Source: Carnobacterium pleistocenium FTR1 (lineage in GTDB: Bacteria > Bacillota > Bacilli > Lactobacillales > Carnobacteriaceae). From it: a stretch of 64,000 nt of DNA. Where the stretch lies: contig NZ_JQLQ01000002.1 of assembly GCF_000744285.1 (NCBI RefSeq), positions 310,001-374,000 on the forward strand. Reading direction: 5' to 3'. Positions 24,282-32,214 of this stretch are shown here, one piece after another. The position numbers and the translations under genes are program-made. The stretch's first letter is position 1, and every line of letters begins with the position of its first letter. The notes below the pieces were generated by a model that was not told the DNA's origin, made no database searches, and saw only the letters and a list, made by a program, of their open reading frames with translations.

Positions 24282-25217
24282 TTAATCCAGTTCAGTTACT
24301 TTAATTGGAATAAGGTTGCTCGTTAGTTGATCTCTAGCACTTTCGTATTGAGCTGGTAATTTTAAGGCTTGTCCCATTGTCTCATAAGATTCATCATGGG
24401 CAAAACCTGGAGTATCGGTTGCTATTTCAAACAAAATATCGCCATACTCTCTAAAATAAATAGCGTTAAAATAGTTGCGGTCTTTTATTTCTGTGACGTC
24501 ATAGCCTTTTTTATAGACATGATTTTGCCAGTCTACATGATCTGTCTCATCTTTTGCACGCCAAGCAATATGGTGAACGGTTCCGACACCCATTTGTCCA
24601 GGTGCTACAGCAAGTAGGCTGATATCAATAATATTTCCGATATCTCCGTAAGCTTTCAAACGAACAAGTTCGTCTTCTTCGGCCACCTTTTCCAAACCCA
24701 TAGTTTCCTGTAGTGTTTCAATCGTTGAAGTTGGATCAGTTGAATACAATACAGCTCCACCAAAACCTTTTATAGCTACCTCAGGTGTTACTTCTCCAAA
24801 AGTCCAGTTGTTCATTTGACCTTCTGCTCGTTCAACTAGTTCCAATTGTAGGCCATGGTAGTCTTCAAACTGCAAATAGGTTTCACTAAAACGCGTCGTT
24901 TTTTCATATTGAATATCAAATTTAGCTAATCGGGTTTCCCAGTAAGATAGAGTTCCAACTGGAATTGCGTAGGTTATCACGCCAACTTGACCACCACCAA
25001 TTTTTCCTTGCGCAGCTCCGGCCCATGGGAAGAAGGTAATAATAGTACCAGGCTTACCACCATCATTCCCAAAGTATAAATGATACGTACCAGGGTCATC
25101 AAAATTAACGGTTTTCTTAATTAAGCGTAAGCCTAAAATTCCGGCATAGAAATCAATATTTTCTTGAGGATGTCCTACAATAGCTGTAATGTGGTGAATG
25201 CCTGCTGTTTTTTTCAT
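24282..25217 (-). CDS. mhqO: MhqO/MhqA-like ring-cleaving dioxygenase (glyoxalase fold)
   Basis: 311 residues with two vicinal-oxygen-chelate (glyoxalase/extradiol dioxygenase) modules: an N-terminal one beginning GIHHITAIVGHPQENIDFY and a second with GVGTVHHIAWRAKDE. The repeated HH motifs and a late Glu (YGDILFEIATD) are the candidate metal ligands. Homologues confer resistance to methyl-hydroquinone and catechol. It is first in a two-gene operon with the MhqD-like hydrolase and divergent from an FMN reductase. Shared TAATTCGAGA motifs in the intergenic region suggest one MarR-type (MhqR-like) regulator for both sides. Confidence 0.85.
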   Translation of the reverse strand: MKKTAGIHHITAIVGHPQENIDFYAGILGLRLIKKTVNFDDPGTYHLYFGNDGGKPGTIITFFPWAGAAQGKIGGGQVGVITYAIPVGTLSYWETRLAKFDIQYEKTTRFSETYLQFEDYHGLQLELVERAEGQMNNWTFGEVTPEVAIKGFGGAVLYSTDPTSTIETLQETMGLEKVAEEDELVRLKAYGDIGNIIDISLLAVAPGQMGVGTVHHIAWRAKDETDHVDWQNHVYKKGYDVTEIKDRNYFNAIYFREYGDILFEIATDTPGFAHDESYETMGQALKLPAQYESARDQLTSNLIPIKVTELD

Positions 25218-25263
25218 ATAAATCGCTCCTTATAGTGTTGTTTTTTTAATTACGGATTAATAT

Positions 25264-25402
25264 ATTACTAATTCGAGATAATTGTAATACGATTATTATT
25301 TTTTGTCAAATAGAATAAACTGCCTTTTTAGTTTAGTGAATTTTATAGAAGAAAAGGCTAATTTATAAAAAACTACTTATTTTTAGTAAAAGTCTCGAAT
25401 TA
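25264..25402. promoter_or_regulatory. Paired MhqR-like operator motifs in the divergent region
   Basis: TAATTCGAGATAATT (25269-25283) lies by the dioxygenase promoter. The same core in the opposite orientation, TCTCGAATTA (25393-25402), lies by the FMN-reductase promoter (possible -35 TTGTAA at 25416). The TCTCGAATT core resembles the Bacillus MhqR box. The regulator itself is not in this window. Confidence 0.5.
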
Positions 25403-25453
25403 ATAATAAATAGACTTGTAATAAATTTAAATCTATGGCATACTAGTAAATGT

Positions 25454-25497
25454 ACTTACGAAATGTAAGTGTTAATTGATGGGTGACCTTCAATTAA
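25454..25497 (+). promoter_or_regulatory. Inverted repeats upstream of the FMN reductase
   Basis: ACTTAC-5-GTAAGT (25454-25470) is a palindrome of the kind bound by HxlR-family redox regulators. A second inverted repeat, TTAATTGA-10-TCAATTAA (25472-25497), is just before the ribosome binding site. Assignment to a regulator is inference. Confidence 0.45.
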
Positions 25498-25614
25498 ATA
25501 ATCTGTAATGGAGGAAACACATTGGTTAACAAATCAGTATTCACTCGAATAAGCGAAACTTTATTCGGGAAGAATGAACAAACTAAAAAAATAGAAGAAA
25601 AGAGGACAAAAATT

Positions 25615-26172
25615 ATGAAAATCGGTATTATCTCAGGAAGCGTACGTGAAGGAAGAAACTCAGCAGCGGTAACAGAATGGATTCATGAATTTGCAGTAAA
25701 CAGAAATGACGAAGGTGTCGAATATGAAATAGTTGCTTTAGCAGATTACGATTTGCCATTATTAGGAGCTAAGCTTTCTGAAGATCGTCAAGCAACAGCA
25801 AGTGCAGCAATTCAAGCATGGTCTGAAAAAATGGCTTCATTTGATGGATATGTATTTATCACCCCAGAATACAATCACGCAGTAGGTGGAGCATTGAAAA
25901 ATTCTTTAGACTTCTTAAAAGCAGAAGTTGCAAATAAAACAGCTGCTTTAGTTGGATATGGCAGTTTAGGTGGAGCACGTGCTCACGAAAATATGCGTGT
26001 CATTTTTGGAGAATTAAGTGTTGCTTCTGTACGCACGACAACAAATTTCTCGCTAATAACTGACTTTGAAAACATGAGTGTCTTCAAACCAAATGATTAC
26101 AATAAAGTAAATGCACAAGGGATGTTCAATGATTTATTATTATGGACAAAAGCTCTTAATACTATTAGATAA
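25615..26172 (+). CDS. NADPH-dependent FMN reductase (flavodoxin-like)
   Basis: 185 residues from ATG 25615 with the FMN-binding SGSVREGRNSAAV loop (about 7-19) and FITPEYNHAVGGALKNSLDF, the usual NAD(P)H:FMN reductase signature. Such enzymes reduce flavins, quinones or azo dyes. An in-frame TTG at 25522 has an excellent GGAGG seven bases upstream and would add a 31-residue basic extension. Either the longer form is made or the upstream start serves a leader peptide in the same frame. ATG 25615 has a weaker GAGG. It is divergent from the mhqO-like operon, pointing to joint electrophile defence. Confidence 0.8.
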   Translation: MKIGIISGSVREGRNSAAVTEWIHEFAVNRNDEGVEYEIVALADYDLPLLGAKLSEDRQATASAAIQAWSEKMASFDGYVFITPEYNHAVGGALKNSLDFLKAEVANKTAALVGYGSLGGARAHENMRVIFGELSVASVRTTTNFSLITDFENMSVFKPNDYNKVNAQGMFNDLLLWTKALNTIR

Positions 26173-26181
26173 GGTTAAAAT

Positions 26182-26228
26182 AAAAAATCTAACTTGCACC
26201 AGTTCTTGGTGTAGGTTAGATTTTTTTG
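26182..26228. terminator. Terminator after the FMN reductase
   Basis: AAAAATCTAACTTGCACCA pairs with TGGTGTAGGTTAGATTTTT around a 5-base loop, with an A-run and a T-run outside. One mismatch in the stem. Confidence 0.85.
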
Positions 26229-26231
26229 TTA

Positions 26232-26430
26232 GGTACGTTTTTTTTATCAAGCGAAAATAACCAATAGACTCATAAAATGTATGAGCTCCAAGTCTAGTCT
26301 CACCAGAATTTAAACGTATTTTAGTTAGCTCGAGTTCACTAGCGACCGATTCAATAGACTGCATCAATTGTTTTCCGATACCTGGTTGTTGATATTTTTG
26401 ATCAACTGCCAAAGATAATAGGTTAAGCAT
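26232..26430 (-). pseudogene. GNAT acetyltransferase, 5'-truncated fragment
   Basis: The minus strand encodes the acetyl-CoA-binding half of a GNAT enzyme (VDQKYQQPGIGKQLMQSIE, then LNSGETRLGAHTFYESIGY), but the N-terminal ~70 residues are absent. No ribosome binding site precedes the only ATG (26430). The remaining frame runs into the neighbour's terminator. This is a decayed gene rather than a small protein. Confidence 0.75.
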
Positions 26431-26456
26431 AGGTTCAGAGTAAAATTGTATTGAAT

Positions 26457-27335
26457 TTAAAATAAAGTTTCTGATTCTTTAATTTTATTTTGTCTATCTT
26501 CTTTATTGGTTTCAAGTTTAGTTTGTAGTTCGGCAATACTTAGCTCCAGTGTTTCAAGCATTTCAATATTACGTCCAATTTTTGATTTTGTATCCCAATC
26601 AGAGAAAAGATTATCAAAGAAAATATCAAAAGTTTTACTCATGCCACTAAATTTTTCATAACTAAGGTAAGTGTCTAAAGAAAGATCTTTTAATTCTTTG
26701 GCATAATTTTCTAGAAGCTGCTCTAATCGGTTCATTTTAGCTTCAGCTTTATCGATTTTATCGTATTTCATCATATCAAATATGAGGCTGCTATCTGTGA
26801 ACATATCCCATGTTGAAAAGGAATCGGCTGAATCTAAGTCATCTAATGCAAAATTTATTCCGTTTAGTACTTTTTTTCCAGCTTCTAATGCTTCATCAAG
26901 TTCAATTAACTCTTGTTTAAGCTGAGCTCGGTTTATTTCTTCTTCACTAATTTTTTCGCGAAAATGAGCATCTTGCGTGTATAAGTTATCTTTTAATTGG
27001 TTGAATTGAGCAGTAGTTTGAGCTGTAGCTGCTTGGTTAGTAGCTAAATCTTCTCTCGATTCGAGCAATAAAGCCAAAGCTAAATCTAATTCCATTTTAG
27101 CAACCAGTTTTTCTTGCATTTCTTTATCGAGTTTTTTATCGTAATTTCCAATTAATCGTTTCAAAAAAGTAGATAATGATTCAGCTTGTAATTTTTCAAC
27201 ATCTTCATTTTCTTTATCAAATGTTTCTTTGGCGGTCTCGTACCGCATAGCCTTTTCTTCATACCTTATTTTTGAATGTTTCTCTTTTTTTAGTAGAGAT
27301 TTCAGTTTTGCTTGCAAAGTTTCATATTCTTCCAT
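26457..27335 (-). CDS. Coiled-coil protein of unknown function
   Basis: 292 residues, almost wholly helical and charged (KLKSLLKKEKHSKIRYEEKA, many Glu/Lys heptads), with a less helical centre around 160-190 (NGINFALDDLDSADSFSTWDMFTD). No signal peptide or membrane segment, so it is probably cytoplasmic. The central segment is the type of conserved patch expected in a family, but I do not recognise it. Start ATG 27335; GGGAGCGGG upstream is a modest ribosome binding site. It seems monocistronic. Confidence 0.7.
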   Translation of the reverse strand: MEEYETLQAKLKSLLKKEKHSKIRYEEKAMRYETAKETFDKENEDVEKLQAESLSTFLKRLIGNYDKKLDKEMQEKLVAKMELDLALALLLESREDLATNQAATAQTTAQFNQLKDNLYTQDAHFREKISEEEINRAQLKQELIELDEALEAGKKVLNGINFALDDLDSADSFSTWDMFTDSSLIFDMMKYDKIDKAEAKMNRLEQLLENYAKELKDLSLDTYLSYEKFSGMSKTFDIFFDNLFSDWDTKSKIGRNIEMLETLELSIAELQTKLETNKEDRQNKIKESETLF

Positions 27336-27443
27336 TGTGAACCCGCTCCCTATGGATAATTTTGTTAAAAGATAAAGATATTTCGTCTAGCTTAATTTGA
27401 TAAATCAGAATAAAGAAGTATGTAAATTTCAAATTTAAGTTTT

Positions 27444-27635
27444 CTAAAAATAATTGAATGGGTTAAATAGTTCTGAAAAAAATAACCAGAAAGTATCTTT
27501 GAAGGATTCTTTAAAAGATACTTTCTTTCTGATTTTTTTATATAGTGCAATTACTAAAGCTATCAATGCACATAATAAAGAATAGCTAACAAGAGCTATT
27601 AGGATAATGAATAGTATTTCAGGTGATTTGTTCAT
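27444..27635 (-). CDS. Small membrane protein, unknown
   Basis: 63 residues with one long membrane helix (about 7-31), a basic patch (YKKIRKKVSFKESFKD) and an aromatic tail ending FNPFNYF. The inside-positive layout is coherent for a real small membrane protein. AAGGA lies about 13 bases before the ATG, which is slightly far. No neighbour gives a clue. Moderate confidence that it is expressed. Confidence 0.5.
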   Translation of the reverse strand: MNKSPEILFIILIALVSYSLLCALIALVIALYKKIRKKVSFKESFKDTFWLFFSELFNPFNYF

Positions 27636-27704
27636 TTAATTTATCAGTTCCTTCATCGATTTAACTTTGCTTGAATTAACTAAAAAAACGACATGATTGA
27701 TTTT

Positions 27705-28256
27705 TTAAACTGTAAATTCAGATTTCAGCATAGCATATTTGTTCATATCACAAAATATATCGTACATAAAGATATCTTCTTTATCGGTTCCAACTAGAGA
27801 GAATCCGCTTTTTAAAGCTACTGCGTTGCTGCCTATGTTTTTGGTATCGGCAAAAATCGTTAGTTTGTTTAAGCCCATTTCTTCGAAAGCGATTTGGCAA
27901 ACTTTTTGTACGCTTTTAGTTGCAATCCCTTTTTTAATTTGAGAAGAATGCACCCAATAACCTATTTCTGCCTTTTTGTTGCGAGAGTCAATAGAGTGTA
28001 AATCGATTGAACCAACTAATTCACCTTCATAAGCAATTAAGAATAGTCTATCTGTTCCTTTAACGTATCCGGACAGTTTCATGTTTATATAGTTGATTTC
28101 GTCGTTAGCTTCTTTTGTTGTATCGACAAAGTCAAGAAATCGTCTAATGTGTTCTCTGTCACTATCTACCAGATCAAAAAGAGTAGTTGCCATAGCGATG
28201 GTAGGTTGTACAAGTGATAATGTAGCGTTTATAGGTAATTTAAAGTAATGATTCAT
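27705..28256 (-). CDS. GNAT acetyltransferase, RimJ/RimL-type
   Basis: 183 residues from ATG 28256, which follows GGAGG by six bases; an in-frame ATG at 28289 lacks a site. The fold shows the RimL-like opening (LVQPTIAMATTLFDLVDSDREHIRRFL), the acetyl-CoA loop variant SSQIKKGIATKSVQKV (the usual Q-x-x-G-x-A) and the NIGSNAVALKSGFSLVG motif. These enzymes acetylate ribosomal-protein N-termini or small molecules; the substrate here is unknown. Monocistronic. Confidence 0.82.
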   Translation of the reverse strand: MNHYFKLPINATLSLVQPTIAMATTLFDLVDSDREHIRRFLDFVDTTKEANDEINYINMKLSGYVKGTDRLFLIAYEGELVGSIDLHSIDSRNKKAEIGYWVHSSQIKKGIATKSVQKVCQIAFEEMGLNKLTIFADTKNIGSNAVALKSGFSLVGTDKEDIFMYDIFCDMNKYAMLKSEFTV

Positions 28257-28489
28257 CGAGATCCTCCTCTTTTGATTTTCCTCTATCATACCTAAAAAAA
28301 CGCTTGTTAACTACCAAATTTCGGTAAATAAATAACTGATAAAGAGTGTTTTTATTTTAATCTAGAGTTTCTTCTAGAATGAACCGGTTTGCTTACAGAA
28401 CGTTTTGCGTGAAAAACAATAAATATTTATTGTTAAACGATAAAAAACCTGCTAAAATAAAATTTGTAATGAGTATGGGAGGTTTATTT

Positions 28490-28966
28490 ATGAAACGAGG
28501 AACAACACTTTTTTTGAAACTAGCTGTTATGTTTATTGGACTGCCAGTGTTTATAATGGGAATATATGGATTGACGTGGTTGATCAATAACCCAGCAAGT
28601 CCGGTCTATGATCAACTGTTATATCCCATCTTGATTGGTATATATGCATCAATATTCCCATTTTTTATGGCTTTATATCAAACGTTTAGACTGTTGAGCT
28701 ATATTGATAGGAACCAAGCGTTCTCTGAATTGTCCGTTAAAGCTTTAAAGAATATCAAACTTTGTGCAATAGCTATCAGTGGCTTGTATATAGTAATTTT
28801 GCCATTTGTTTTTGGTTTAGCACAAATGGATGATGCTCCTGGACTTGTTTTAGTCGGAATGATTCCTGTATTTGCTTCACTGGTTATCACGGTATTTGCA
28901 GCGATCCTGCAACGACTTTTACAAGAGGCCATTGATATTAAAAAAGAAAATGATTTAATAGTCTGA
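28490..28966 (+). CDS. DUF2975 membrane protein
   Basis: 158 residues with four membrane helices (about 10-32, 45-70, 93-115, 122-145), as in DUF2975 proteins. I place the start at ATG 28490, seven bases after GGGAGG; upstream in-frame codons lack such a site. It is followed 16 bases later by a small Cro/CI-type HTH gene, the usual partner of DUF2975 across Firmicutes. The pair probably forms a membrane-linked transcription switch, but the signal is unknown. Confidence 0.8.
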   Translation: MKRGTTLFLKLAVMFIGLPVFIMGIYGLTWLINNPASPVYDQLLYPILIGIYASIFPFFMALYQTFRLLSYIDRNQAFSELSVKALKNIKLCAIAISGLYIVILPFVFGLAQMDDAPGLVLVGMIPVFASLVITVFAAILQRLLQEAIDIKKENDLIV

Positions 28967-28982
28967 TTTGAGGTGAATAAAT

Positions 28983-29207
28983 ATGGCAATGATCATTAAT
29001 ATTGATGTAATGTTGGCTAAACGAAAAATGAGTGTAACAGAACTTTCAAATAAAGTTGGTATTACGATGGCGAACCTTTCGATATTGAAAAATGGGAAAG
29101 CGAAAGCCATCCGATTTTCAACTTTAGAAGCACTCTGTAAAGCGTTAAATTGTCAGCCTGGAGATATTTTAGAATACGAAAATGAGAATAATCATAAGGA
29201 ATTATAA
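28983..29207 (+). CDS. Small HTH (YozG/Cro-CI-like) regulator
   Basis: 74 residues, one HTH domain: helix 2-turn-helix 3 region MSVTELSNKVGITMANLSILKNGK, then the LEALCKALNCQPGDILEY ending characteristic of YozG-type regulators. GAGGTG is a good ribosome binding site. Co-transcribed with the DUF2975 gene. Targets are probably the pair itself, by analogy with family members. Confidence 0.85.
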   Translation: MAMIINIDVMLAKRKMSVTELSNKVGITMANLSILKNGKAKAIRFSTLEALCKALNCQPGDILEYENENNHKEL

Positions 29208-29318
29208 AAATCATCTAAATAGGATTCTATATCATTTGATAAAGGGTTCTATTTCTTTGTATACATAATTTTTTTTTGTGCGGTAAACTAATGGTATTAA
29301 ACTATAGGAAGTGACATA

Positions 29319-31067
29319 ATGTTTTATTTATTCATTTTAATGCTTGAACGTGGCGGATTGATCATTATTTTAGCGTATATCTTAATGAATATTCCTTACT
29401 TCAAAAATCTTTTAGGAAATCGAAGAAAAGTAAGTACGATGGTGCAACTGATCGTGGTATTTGGATTATTTGCCCTGATTTCTAATTTTACTGGGGTAGA
29501 GATTGGCCAAAACCAAATCAGGATGGATCAGCCGTTTACTGATTTATCCGTTCATTCTTCACTGGCAAATACACGTGTGTTGACGATTGGTGTTTCAGGA
29601 TTAATTGGGGGGCCAATTATCGGTGTGGCGGTGGGCCTCATTTCGGGCGTTATTCGCTATTTTCAAGGTGGAATAGATGCTTATGTGTATGTCATTTCGT
29701 CTGTATTGGTTGGCTTGTTTTCTGGGATCTATGGATTGAAATTCATCCGTAAGAATGCTTTCCCAAAAGTTAAAGAGGGTCTCATCATTGGCGCAGCAAT
29801 GGAAGGGGTTCAAATGATGTGTATTTTATTATTGAGTACACATTTTCAAGAAGCAATAGATTTAGTTCAGTTCATTGGTCTGCCAATGATTTTGACGAAC
29901 AGCATTGGAACGGGAATTTTCTTATCAATCATCGACTCAACACTGCGGCAAGAAGAACAAACGAGAGCTGTTCAAACGCATGATGTTTTTCAATTGACTA
30001 ACGAAACTATGCCTTATTTTCGCTCAGGCATGAATGAGGAATCTTGTACACAAGCAGCAAAAATCATTCAAAAGCTAATCAAGGTTTCGGCAGTCAGCAT
30101 TACCAACACGGACAGTATTTTGGCACATGTCGGCGCAGCCAGTGATCATCATTTTCCTTCAAAAAAAATAGTGACCAATTTATCTAAAGAAGTACTTCGA
30201 ACAGGGGAAATCAAAGAAGTGCATTCTCATAAAGAAATTGGGTGCGACCATCCTGACTGCCCATTAGAAGCTGCAATTGTTATTCCATTGAAAGTAAAGG
30301 AGAAAACGATTGGAACGTTAAAAATGTATTTCACGGATACCTCAAAATTAACTTTTGTGGAACGGCAATTGGCGGAAGGATTGGCCACTATATTTTCCAG
30401 TCAAATTGAACTTGGCGAAATGGAATTGCAAAGTCAGCTTTTACAAGATGCAGAGATCAAATCGCTGCAAGCTCAAGTAAATCCACATTTTTTCTTTAAT
30501 ACCATCAATACCATTTCTGCATTGATTCGAATCGATAGTGAGAAAGCTCGTGAAATGTTGCTGCAGCTGAGTACCTTTTTCCGTTCTAATTTGCAGGGTG
30601 CCAGAACAAATGTGATCCCTTTAGAAAAAGAACTACTTCAAGTAGAAGCCTATATAAAATTGGAACAAGCGCGCTTTCCAGACCGCTATCAAGTTGAAAT
30701 GAACATAGAAAATGGGTTGAATAATATTTTGTTGCCTCCGTTTGTGATCCAGATATTAGTAGAGAATGCCTTTAAACATGCCTTTAAAAATCGGAAAGTG
30801 CATAATTTAATCCAAGTAACAGTTAATAAGATAGATCATAATATATTTTTAAGTGTGCAAGATAATGGGTATGGAATAGAAAAGAATAGACTGGGGAAAT
30901 TGGGTAAACAAAGTGTGTCATCTGAAAAAGGGACCGGTTCAGCTTTGGAAAATTTGAACAAGCGTCTGGTCAGTTTGTTTGGGGATGGAGCTAAATTAAA
31001 CTTTGAATCTTCCGAACAAGGTACTATTGTTTATTGCAAGATCCCTTACCAAGGAATGGAGGGCTAA
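29319..31067 (+). CDS. LytS/BtsS-type sensor histidine kinase
   Basis: 582 residues: an N-terminal 5TM-LYT receptor domain (about 1-200, six hydrophobic segments), a GAF domain (about 225-345, containing Cys-rich GCDHPDCP), and a LytS-type kinase with H-box QVNPHFFFNTINT and ATPase motif VENAFKHAFKNR. In enterobacteria, BtsS and YpdA of this class sense pyruvate and control transporters such as the CstA-family BtsT. A CstA-family gene lies just downstream here, so pyruvate or a related acid is a reasonable signal. The response-regulator start is three bases after this stop. Confidence 0.88.
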   Translation: MFYLFILMLERGGLIIILAYILMNIPYFKNLLGNRRKVSTMVQLIVVFGLFALISNFTGVEIGQNQIRMDQPFTDLSVHSSLANTRVLTIGVSGLIGGPIIGVAVGLISGVIRYFQGGIDAYVYVISSVLVGLFSGIYGLKFIRKNAFPKVKEGLIIGAAMEGVQMMCILLLSTHFQEAIDLVQFIGLPMILTNSIGTGIFLSIIDSTLRQEEQTRAVQTHDVFQLTNETMPYFRSGMNEESCTQAAKIIQKLIKVSAVSITNTDSILAHVGAASDHHFPSKKIVTNLSKEVLRTGEIKEVHSHKEIGCDHPDCPLEAAIVIPLKVKEKTIGTLKMYFTDTSKLTFVERQLAEGLATIFSSQIELGEMELQSQLLQDAEIKSLQAQVNPHFFFNTINTISALIRIDSEKAREMLLQLSTFFRSNLQGARTNVIPLEKELLQVEAYIKLEQARFPDRYQVEMNIENGLNNILLPPFVIQILVENAFKHAFKNRKVHNLIQVTVNKIDHNIFLSVQDNGYGIEKNRLGKLGKQSVSSEKGTGSALENLNKRLVSLFGDGAKLNFESSEQGTIVYCKIPYQGMEG

Positions 31068-31069
31068 AG

Positions 31070-31801
31070 ATGAAGACTTTAATAGTGGATGATGAACCCT
31101 TAGCTAGAAATGAGCTAGCATATTTACTAAAAAGTTGTGAAGGAATCACAGCTATTGTTGAAGCAGATTCGATTGAAGAAGCTTTGGGAATGATGTTGCA
31201 GCATGAAATTGACTTGATATTCCTAGATATTCAATTGACCAGTGAAAGTGGATTGACGCTAGCAAATAAAATCAACCAATTAACTAACCCACCAATGATT
31301 ATTTTTGCAACAGCGTATGATGAATATGCCATCAAAGCGTTTGAATTAAATGCAACAGATTACGTTTTAAAACCATTTGAACTGCCCCGAATTCAGGCGG
31401 CTGTTCAAAAAGCATATGCTAGCTATCAAAAAGAACGAGTGCCTTTGCAAGTAGAAGATAAGCAGGAATATTTAATGACACTCCCTATTCAAATGGATGA
31501 ACGTATCTATATTGTTAGAATCGAAAATATTATTGCTATTGCAGTGGATAAAGGTACTACAACTGTTTACACCACTGAGAAAGAATACACGGCAAATGAA
31601 CCTTTAAATGCTTACGAAGAAAAAGTAAAAGGGCATACCTTTTTGCGAGTGCACCGCTCCTATTTGCTGAATACAAAAGAAATTTTAGAAATACAGCCGT
31701 GGTTCAACCATACATTTTTGGTTACTATGAGTAATCAGGTGAAAATCCCTGTGAGCAGACATTATATGAAGCAATTCAAAGAAGAAGTAGGATTAATATA
31801 G
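31070..31801 (+). CDS. LytTR-family response regulator
   Basis: 243 residues from ATG 31070 (GGAGGG upstream, inside the kinase gene's end). A receiver domain has VDDE, phospho-Asp in LIFLDIQLTSESG and Lys in YVLKPFE. A C-terminal LytTR DNA-binding domain follows (about 135-243, LRVHRSYLLNTKEI and the terminal VPVSR-like IPVSRHYMK). It is partner of the preceding kinase and likely activator of the downstream cstA-like gene, as BtsR activates btsT in E. coli. I could not define the exact binding repeats. Confidence 0.9.
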   Translation: MKTLIVDDEPLARNELAYLLKSCEGITAIVEADSIEEALGMMLQHEIDLIFLDIQLTSESGLTLANKINQLTNPPMIIFATAYDEYAIKAFELNATDYVLKPFELPRIQAAVQKAYASYQKERVPLQVEDKQEYLMTLPIQMDERIYIVRIENIIAIAVDKGTTTVYTTEKEYTANEPLNAYEEKVKGHTFLRVHRSYLLNTKEILEIQPWFNHTFLVTMSNQVKIPVSRHYMKQFKEEVGLI

Positions 31802-31845
31802 TCTCTATACCAATGATAAATAGAATAAATAAAAGCTCAACTATC

Positions 31846-31998
31846 CCAAACGAGCAAGAAGAGGACAAGCAACTACAAAAAGCGGCTTCGTTTGTCCCAA
31901 ACGAGCGAGAAGAGGACAAGCAACTGCAAAAAAAGGGTTCGTTTGTCCCAAATGAGCGAGAAGAGGACAAGCAACTAAAAAAGAGAACTTGCTTGTCC
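31846..31998 (+). repeat. 51-bp tandem hairpin repeat array 2
   Basis: Units begin with GGACAAGCAA at 31863, 31914 and 31965, again exactly 51 bases apart, each with a CGTTTGTCC or TGCTTGTCC arm about 20-26 bases later and a linker like CCAAACGAGCGAGAAGA. A degenerate partial unit (TCCCAAACGAGCAAGAA) starts the array at about 31846. Core and period match array 1 (14384), but loop and linker differ. It occupies much of the 413-base gap before cstA; the rest of that gap shows no gene. Confidence 0.85.
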
Positions 31999-32214
31999 CA
32001 AAAACGCAATAAAAAGACAAATAACACTAAAAAAAGTACTAATAAGTTTATAATACCTATCAGCAGAATGAATTTGAGAACTGCAGGCGAGCGTTTCAAT
32101 CGGCCGTTTTGCTATCTCAGCTTATTTTTTACCCGAATCCTTATTTTAATAGTAAAGTGAAGCTATTAAAGGTTCATCAAAATCGATGGTTAAAGTATAG
32201 GGAGGTAGGAAAAA

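Noticed and set aside
31776-32160. Reading frames across the second 51-bp array
   Set aside because: Same reason as for the first array; the repeated peptide is a by-product of the repeat period.
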